Source: CAZFAT01 sp964517075
Lineage (GTDB): Bacteria; Acidobacteriota; Vicinamibacteria; Vicinamibacterales; SCN-69-37
Reading direction: 5' to 3'
DNA: 18,916 nucleotides
Assembly (NCBI GenBank): GCA_964517075.1
Contig: CAZFAT010000179.1
Location: 1-18,916 of the forward strand
Shown here: piece by piece, positions 14,125 through 18,916 of the stretch
Layout: each line of letters opens with the position of its first letter
How positions within the stretch are numbered: the first letter of the stretch is position 1
The notes under the pieces: generated by a model
Seen by the model: the letters and a program-made list of their open reading frames with translations, nothing else
What the model was told of the DNA's origin: nothing
The model's database searches: none
Made by a program: the position numbers and the translations under genes

Positions 14125-16350
14125 ATGGCCATGCCCAGCTCCCCGCATCGACCGATCGCCGCCGCCACCTGGCATCCCACCGAGTACCTGCGCATCCTGT
14201 ACAAGCGCCGGTGGGCCGCGATTCCGGCGTTCGTGTTGATTGTCCTCGCCGGCGCCGTGAGCAGCCTCCGGACGACGCCGCTCTATCAGGCCTCCACGCA
14301 GATTATGGTGGAGAAGGACGCGCGCCGGGCGACCACCATCGACAGTGTGCTCGCCGATCGCGACGCCTGGTACGAGGACTCCTTCTACGCCACGCAGACG
14401 CGCGTCCTGCAGAGCCGCCAGCTGGCGCTCCGGGCCGTCGAGGCGCTCGAACGCGAGGGCAAGCCCGAGCGCCTGCCGCCTCCCGATCGGTTCTCGTTGA
14501 GCCCGCTCGTGTGGGCCGGGCAGGGCGTGGCGTGGGTGCGGCAGTGGGTCGCCGGCGAACCGGCGACCGTCGCGTCTCCGGTTGTGCCTGGCGCCATCCA
14601 GGCGGGCAAGGTCGACCACTTCCTGAGCACGTTGAGCGTGGTGCCCGTCCGGATGTCGACGCTGGTCGACCTGCGGTTCCGTTCGCCCGACGCCGAATAT
14701 GCGGCACGCGCGGCCAATGCCCTGGCCGAGCAGTACATCAAGCACAGCCTCGAGCTGCGGTTTGACGCGTCCAAGGAAGCCAACGACTGGCTCAGCGGTC
14801 AGCTCGGGGAGCTGCGCCTGAAGGTCGCCGAGAGCGATCAGGCGCTGCAGACGTTCAAGGAACGCAACCGCGCGGTGTCGCTCGACGACCGGCAGAACAT
14901 CGTCGTGCAGAAGCTGACCGCGCTCAACCAGCAGCTGACCGACGCCCGATTGGCGCGGTTCGATCGCGAAGCCCGCTACCAGCAACTGGCCGAGCTGCGC
15001 CAGCGGGGCGCGCCGCTCGATGCGTTTCCCGCCGTCATGGAGAGCGCCGCCGTGCAGCAGCTGAAGACTCAACTGGCCACCCAGCAGGCCCAGCAGGCGG
15101 ATCTCAGGCGGCAGGAGTTCGGCGAAAACTACGGGCCGCTCAAGGCGATCACGGCGCAGATCCAGACCACGACCGAGCGGCTCAACGCCGAGATGGATCG
15201 CATCGCGGAGGCCGTCCGGGCCGAGTTCGAGACCGCGCGGGCCAGGGAAGACGCGATGGCGCAGGCGCTCGAGGCGCAGAAGAACGAGGCGCTGGGTCTC
15301 GATCGTCATGCCATCGAGTACGCGCAGCTCGAGCGCGAGGCGGAGAGCAACCGGCAGCTGTACGAGAACCTGCTCCTGCGCACCAACGAGACCAGCATCT
15401 CGAACGAGTTCAAGGGCAGCAACATCCAGGTCGTGGACCGGGCCGAGATTCCGCGCGTGCCCGTGTTGCCGAACACGCGGCGCGACCTGACGCTCGCCGC
15501 GCTCGGTGGACTGACGATGGGATTGCTGCTCGCCTTCGGCGTCGAGTACTTCGACAGCCGCATCAAGTCGCCCGAGGAGATCAAGACGCATCTTGGCCTC
15601 CCGTTCCTCGGGATCATTCCGCTGGCGAAGGGCAGCGAGAACGCCCAGGAGGCGCCGATGCTGGCTGAGACGGTGCCGCCCGCCTTTGACGAGGCCATCC
15701 GCGCCGTGCGGACCGCGGTCATCTTCTCGTCGGCCGAACCGGGAGCGCGCTCCGTCATCGTGACGAGCACGGGCCCCGGTGAGGGCAAGACGGTCGTGTC
15801 GAGCAGCCTGGCCATCACCCTGGCGCAGGCGGGGCAGCGGACGCTCGTCGTGGACGCCGACTTGCGCCGCCCGCGGCTGCACGAGGCGCTGGGGCGATCG
15901 CAGGAACCGGGGCTCTCCAACGTCTTGATCGGCGACGCGAAACTCTCCGACGCCGTCCGGACCACCACCGTCGCGAATCTGTGGCTGCTGTCGGCCGGCC
16001 ACGTTCCGCCGAACCCGGCCGAGCTGCTGGGGTCCCAGCGGTATCTGGCGCTGTTCGAGGAATTGAAGACCCGCTTCGACTGGGTGGTGCTCGATGCGCC
16101 TCCGGTCATGCCGGTGACCGACGCCGCGATTGTGGCCCGGCCCGCCGGCGGCGTCCTCTTCGTGATCGGATCCGAGATGACACCCCGCCAGAGCGCGATG
16201 ACCGCCATCGAGCATCTGCGCGCGGCCAACGCGAAGTTCGTCGGGGCCGTGCTCAACCGCGTCAACATCCACCGCCACGCCTACTACTACGCGCCGTACT
16301 ACCGGAAGGACTACGCGAAGTACTACCAGCGGTCGGCGCACCGCGCGTAG
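14125..16350 (+). CDS. Wzc-like polysaccharide co-polymerase / BY-kinase (tyrosine autokinase)
   Basis: This 741-residue inner-membrane protein controls polysaccharide chain length and export. It has a Wzz domain with TM1 (about 31-47), a long periplasmic coiled-coil region (about 200-420) with the GNVR-like PRVPVLPNTRRDL segment before TM2 (about 454-473), and a cytoplasmic kinase domain with Walker A GPGEGKT (550-556), Walker A' VVDADLRRPR (575-584), the PNPAELLGS motif (629-637) and Walker B WVVLDAPP (653-660). The tail holds eight tyrosines (720, 721, 722, 725, 726, 730, 733, 734), the autophosphorylation cluster expected of a functional BY-kinase. The ATG at 14125 is preceded by CAGGAC. 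It lies between the OPX gene (15-base gap) and the ABC permease (14-base gap), so it is clearly co-transcribed. Confidence 0.95.
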   Translation: MAMPSSPHRPIAAATWHPTEYLRILYKRRWAAIPAFVLIVLAGAVSSLRTTPLYQASTQIMVEKDARRATTIDSVLADRDAWYEDSFYATQTRVLQSRQLALRAVEALEREGKPERLPPPDRFSLSPLVWAGQGVAWVRQWVAGEPATVASPVVPGAIQAGKVDHFLSTLSVVPVRMSTLVDLRFRSPDAEYAARAANALAEQYIKHSLELRFDASKEANDWLSGQLGELRLKVAESDQALQTFKERNRAVSLDDRQNIVVQKLTALNQQLTDARLARFDREARYQQLAELRQRGAPLDAFPAVMESAAVQQLKTQLATQQAQQADLRRQEFGENYGPLKAITAQIQTTTERLNAEMDRIAEAVRAEFETARAREDAMAQALEAQKNEALGLDRHAIEYAQLEREAESNRQLYENLLLRTNETSISNEFKGSNIQVVDRAEIPRVPVLPNTRRDLTLAALGGLTMGLLLAFGVEYFDSRIKSPEEIKTHLGLPFLGIIPLAKGSENAQEAPMLAETVPPAFDEAIRAVRTAVIFSSAEPGARSVIVTSTGPGEGKTVVSSSLAITLAQAGQRTLVVDADLRRPRLHEALGRSQEPGLSNVLIGDAKLSDAVRTTTVANLWLLSAGHVPPNPAELLGSQRYLALFEELKTRFDWVVLDAPPVMPVTDAAIVARPAGGVLFVIGSEMTPRQSAMTAIEHLRAANAKFVGAVLNRVNIHRHAYYYAPYYRKDYAKYYQRSAHRA

Positions 16351-16364
16351 GCCTCGACCCGCCT

Positions 16365-17207
16365 GTGCCTTCCGCCTCCACGACCTCCGATCCGCTGGTC
16401 CACCGGATCGCACCGGCCCAGGGCTGGCTGCCGATTCACGTCGACGAAATCTGGGCCGCGCGGGAACTCCTCTATTTCCTCGTCTGGCGCGAGGTCAAGG
16501 TCCGGTACAAGCAAACGGCGCTCGGCATCGGCTGGGCCATCGCCCAGCCCTTCTGTACGATGGTCGTCATCAGCGTCGTCTTTGGCCGGCTGGGCCGGTT
16601 GCCGTCCGACGGCCTGCCATATCCCGTGTTCGCGTACGCCGCGCTCCTGCCATGGCAGCTGTTCGCGTTCGCCCTGACCGAGTCCAGCCAGAGCGTCGTG
16701 GCCAATCAGCGGCTGATCAGCAAGGTGTACTTTCCGCGGCTGATCGTGCCGCTTGCGAGCGTCGGCGTCGGCGTGATCGACTTCCTCGTGTCCTTCGGCG
16801 TGCTGCTCGGATTGATGGCCTACTACGGGCTCACGCCCAGCCTGGCCGTCCTGACGGTCCCGTTCTGGATGCTGCTCGCCGTGCTGACCGCGCTCAGCGC
16901 GGGTCTGTGGCTGGCGGCCCTGAACGTCCGCTATCGCGACATCCGGTACACCCTGCCGCTCCTGACGCAGCTCTGGTTGTTCGTGACGCCCGTCGCGTAC
17001 TCGATGTCACTGGTGCCTCAGGAGTGGCAGTTCTGGTACGCCCTCAACCCCATGGTCGGGGTCGTCGAATCGTTCCGATGGGCCCTCCTGGGCGAGCGAG
17101 CCTTCCCCGCCACGGTCTGGGTGTCCACCGCTGCGACGGTGGTCGCGCTGGTGGGGGGCCTGTTCTACTTCCGGCGGACCGAGCGGACCTTCGCCGACAT
17201 CATCTGA
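16365..17207 (+). CDS. ABC-2 type polysaccharide transporter permease (Wzm-type)
   Basis: This 280-residue inner-membrane permease has an amphipathic N-terminal segment (IHVDEIWAARELLYFLVWREVKVRYKQTALGIGW, 24-57) typical of polysaccharide ABC-2 permeases, and about six membrane helices (roughly 57-74, 88-108, 128-152, 162-186, 196-215, 250-269). The conserved LNVRYRDIRYTLPLLTQLWLFVTPVAY (186-212) also marks the family. It moves undecaprenyl-linked glycan across the inner membrane with the ATPase encoded directly after it (ATG one base beyond this stop). The start is taken as GTG at 16365, because no in-frame ATG exists before residue 66 and this length is normal for Wzm proteins; no good ribosome-binding site is visible, and coupling to the preceding kinase gene is likely. 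Confidence 0.92.
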   Translation: MPSASTTSDPLVHRIAPAQGWLPIHVDEIWAARELLYFLVWREVKVRYKQTALGIGWAIAQPFCTMVVISVVFGRLGRLPSDGLPYPVFAYAALLPWQLFAFALTESSQSVVANQRLISKVYFPRLIVPLASVGVGVIDFLVSFGVLLGLMAYYGLTPSLAVLTVPFWMLLAVLTALSAGLWLAALNVRYRDIRYTLPLLTQLWLFVTPVAYSMSLVPQEWQFWYALNPMVGVVESFRWALLGERAFPATVWVSTAATVVALVGGLFYFRRTERTFADII

Positions 17208-17208
17208 C

Positions 17209-18498
17209 ATGACCCTCGCCATTGCGGCGTACGGGCTGAGCAAGCGTTACCGGCTCGGCAGCCGGGCCCCGTACGGCGCGCTGCGCGACTCCCTCGCCCG
17301 CGCGGCCCGTGCGCCGGCACGGGCCGTCCGCCGACTCCGCGGCGACGAACCGGCGCCGGCCGACCCTGCCTGGATTCAGGCGCTGGAGGACGTCTCGTTC
17401 GAGGTCGCGCCGGGCGAGGTCGTCGGCGTGGTGGGCCGCAACGGATCGGGCAAGAGCACGCTCCTCAAGATCCTCGCGCGCATCACGGATCCCACCGCCG
17501 GATACGCCGACGTGCGGGGCCAGGTCGGCTCGCTGCTCGAGGTGGGGACCGGATTTCACCCCGAGCTCACCGGACGCGAGAACATCTTCGTCAACGGCGC
17601 CATTCTCGGGATGAGCCGCGCGGAGATCCGCCGGAACTTCGACGCGATCGTGGCCTTCGCCGACGTCAGCCGCTTCCTCGACACGCCCGTGAAGCACTAC
17701 TCGAGCGGCCTGCAGATGCGCCTGGCCTTTTCCGTCGCCGCTCACCTCCGGCCACACATCCTGCTCATCGACGAAGTGCTGGCCGTCGGCGACCTCGCGT
17801 TCCAGCGCAAGTGCATGGGCAAGATGGACGATGTGAGCCGCGATGGCCGCACGGTCGTCTTCGTCTCCCATCAACTGAACCAGTTGCGACGACTGTGCAG
17901 CCGGTGCCTCTGGCTGGAACACGGCCGGTTGATGGTCGTCGGGCCGACCGACGATGTGACCAACCGCTACGAAGCCAGTTTCATGACCGCGCTGGCCGAT
18001 CGGCCCGGCGGGAGCGCCGGCGCGCAATTCCTCTCGTGGACGCTGGGTGAGCCCGGGACGGCACGGCACGACGTCACGGACTTCGGTCCCGTGACGGCGC
18101 GCTTCTCGGTCCGCATCGATCGGCCGATTCGCGACGGCCATCACGGCATCCTCCTGTACGACCGTGACGGCAGGGTTCTCTGGGGCACGGGCACGGACAA
18201 TATCGCCCTCGAGGCTGGTCTCTACGAAATCGTGTACGACCTCGAAGGACTCGCGCTTCGGCCCGGGCCGTATCGCTGGCACGTGAGCCTCTACGACGAA
18301 GGGCACTTCCTCGACGACCTCGAGTGCGTGCCGGAGCTGAGTGTCCGGACGCCGCCCCTCGGTCACCGGCGCGATGAGTACGCCGGCGTGCTGAACTTCC
18401 GCTACACCATGGAAGTGGCGGCACTGTCCGCCCCGGTGACCACGGTCGGCGGCGGAACCGCCGCGGGCCGCCGTGTGACCTTCCGGCGTCGGCCCTGA
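17209..18498 (+). CDS. ABC transporter ATPase with C-terminal glycan-recognition domain (Wzt-type)
   Basis: This 429-residue ATPase powers the adjacent permease. The nucleotide-binding domain (about 1-255) has Walker A GRNGSGKS (76-83), the signature YSSGLQMRL (164-172), Walker B ILLIDEVLAVGD (184-195) and switch His221. The lid-like N-terminal insertion (about 18-55, YGALRDSLARAARAP...) is usual for polysaccharide ABC ATPases. Residues about 285-400 form a beta-rich Wzt_C domain (FGPVTARFSVRIDRPI, GILLYDRDGRVLWGTGTDN, GPYRWHVSLYDEG), which in O-antigen transporters reads the modified non-reducing end of the finished chain. A basic tail (401-429) follows. The presence of this domain argues that the glycan is completed in the cytoplasm and then exported, with terminal capping. 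The ATG is one base after the permease stop. Confidence 0.93.
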   Translation: MTLAIAAYGLSKRYRLGSRAPYGALRDSLARAARAPARAVRRLRGDEPAPADPAWIQALEDVSFEVAPGEVVGVVGRNGSGKSTLLKILARITDPTAGYADVRGQVGSLLEVGTGFHPELTGRENIFVNGAILGMSRAEIRRNFDAIVAFADVSRFLDTPVKHYSSGLQMRLAFSVAAHLRPHILLIDEVLAVGDLAFQRKCMGKMDDVSRDGRTVVFVSHQLNQLRRLCSRCLWLEHGRLMVVGPTDDVTNRYEASFMTALADRPGGSAGAQFLSWTLGEPGTARHDVTDFGPVTARFSVRIDRPIRDGHHGILLYDRDGRVLWGTGTDNIALEAGLYEIVYDLEGLALRPGPYRWHVSLYDEGHFLDDLECVPELSVRTPPLGHRRDEYAGVLNFRYTMEVAALSAPVTTVGGGTAAGRRVTFRRRP

Positions 18499-18508
18499 GC
18501 GGTTCACC

Positions 18509-18916
18509 ATGCGTCCCCTGGTCAGCGTCGTCGTTCCGGCCTTCAATGCCGCGCCATGGATTGACGCCGCGCTGGCATCCGTCGCCGCGCAGACCTGGCC
18601 TCGCGATGCGCTCGAGGTCCTTGTCGTGGACGACGGCTCGAGTGACGACACGGCGGCGATCGCTGGGCGGCGGTTGCGGTGTGCACAACTGCGTCATGAC
18701 GTCGTTCGTCGCAAGGTCACGGGCGGCCCGGCGGCCGCGCGCAACGACGGATGGCGTCGCGCCGCGGGAGACTGGGTGCAAATGCTCGACGCGGACGACT
18801 TGCTCGCTCCCGACAAGCTTGCGCGTCAGCTCGCGGACTCCGACATCCCCGGCGACGTGGCGGTGCTGTCATCACCCTGGAGCTCACTCATCGAGCGGAA
18901 CGGCACGTGGCGGGCG
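18509..18916 (+). CDS. Family 2 glycosyltransferase, N-terminal part (3' end outside window)
   Basis: The frame stays open to the window edge, giving 136 residues. The start MRPLVSVVVPAFNAAPWI and VVDDGSSDDTAAIA (39-52), then GPAAARNDGWRRAAGDWVQMLDADD (73-97) are the nucleotide-sugar-binding and DxD metal-binding elements of a GT-A fold GT2 inverting glycosyltransferase (Asp41-Asp42, and Asp94-Ala-Asp96). It would add a sugar to the lipid-linked glycan on the cytoplasmic side; the donor cannot be told from sequence. It begins 10 bases after the ATPase gene and belongs to the same operon. The C-terminal half, which often sets acceptor specificity, is not visible. Confidence 0.93.
   Translation, partial: MRPLVSVVVPAFNAAPWIDAALASVAAQTWPRDALEVLVVDDGSSDDTAAIAGRRLRCAQLRHDVVRRKVTGGPAAARNDGWRRAAGDWVQMLDADDLLAPDKLARQLADSDIPGDVAVLSSPWSSLIERNGTWRA

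Noticed and set aside
13210..16413. Very long minus-strand open frame (1067 codons) opposite the OPX and Wzc-like genes
   Set aside because: It is antisense to two genes with unmistakable motifs; its translation is rich in Arg/Gly/His/Asp low-complexity sequence without domains. Long antisense frames are expected in GC-rich genes with GC-biased third positions.
1..18916. CRISPR arrays, tRNA/rRNA genes, insertion sequences, integrases or attachment sites
   Set aside because: No regularly spaced repeats, no tRNA- or rRNA-like sequence, no transposase or integrase motifs and no terminal inverted repeats were seen in the window.

Overview
The window is GC-rich (about two-thirds G+C by eye), densely coded DNA from a Gram-negative-type (diderm) bacterium. 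Lipoproteins, an outer-membrane beta-barrel and a polysaccharide export apparatus imply an outer membrane. The gene content and style (fused MFS/spermidine-synthase-like protein, sigma-54-type regulators, exopolysaccharide locus) fit Acidobacteriota, perhaps Vicinamibacteria. That placement is an inference from general resemblance; Myxococcota or related phyla are not excluded.

Left part (1-8330). The 3' end of rho (plus strand) meets a minus-strand operon whose last stop codon overlaps rho's own stop. In transcription order the operon is a zinc-finger-less DnaJ-type co-chaperone (8130-7156), clpB (7125-4504), ftsH (4472-2625) and a polytopic protein with a C-terminal spermidine-synthase-like fold (2619-364). 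Gaps are 30, 31 and 5 bases. A sigma-70-like promoter lies at 8262-8234, and the leader carries two tandem hairpins, the second abutting the ribosome-binding region of the dnaJ-like gene. Disaggregation (DnaJ, ClpB) and membrane proteolysis (FtsH) are thus transcriptionally linked.

Middle (8329-11390). A divergent TerC/YkoY-like membrane protein, a probable metal (Mn) exporter, is followed by a 306-base non-coding stretch holding a 7-8-7 inverted repeat and a textbook sigma-54 -24/-12 element. These precede a two-gene unit: a lipoprotein with DxDxDG calcium-loop-like repeats, overlapping by ATGA a regulator built like an NtrC-family enhancer-binding protein. That regulator has lost the key residues of the receiver, Walker A, Walker B, GAFTGA and sensor II motifs, while keeping a good Fis-type helix-turn-helix. 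This pair is the least conventional part of the window.

Right part (11539-18916). A polysaccharide synthesis/export locus reads rightward: a small secreted CnaB-like protein with its own terminator, an outer-membrane beta-barrel, a short OPX (Wza-like) protein overlapping it, a Wzc-like polysaccharide co-polymerase/tyrosine autokinase, an ABC-2 permease (Wzm-type), an ATPase with a Wzt-type C-terminal glycan-recognition domain, and the start of a GT2 glycosyltransferase cut by the window edge. Together they suggest a pathway in which a finished glycan is flipped by an ABC transporter and exported through an OPX plus beta-barrel translocon, with a BY-kinase setting chain length. Regulation by the upstream lipoprotein/regulator pair is suggested only by position.
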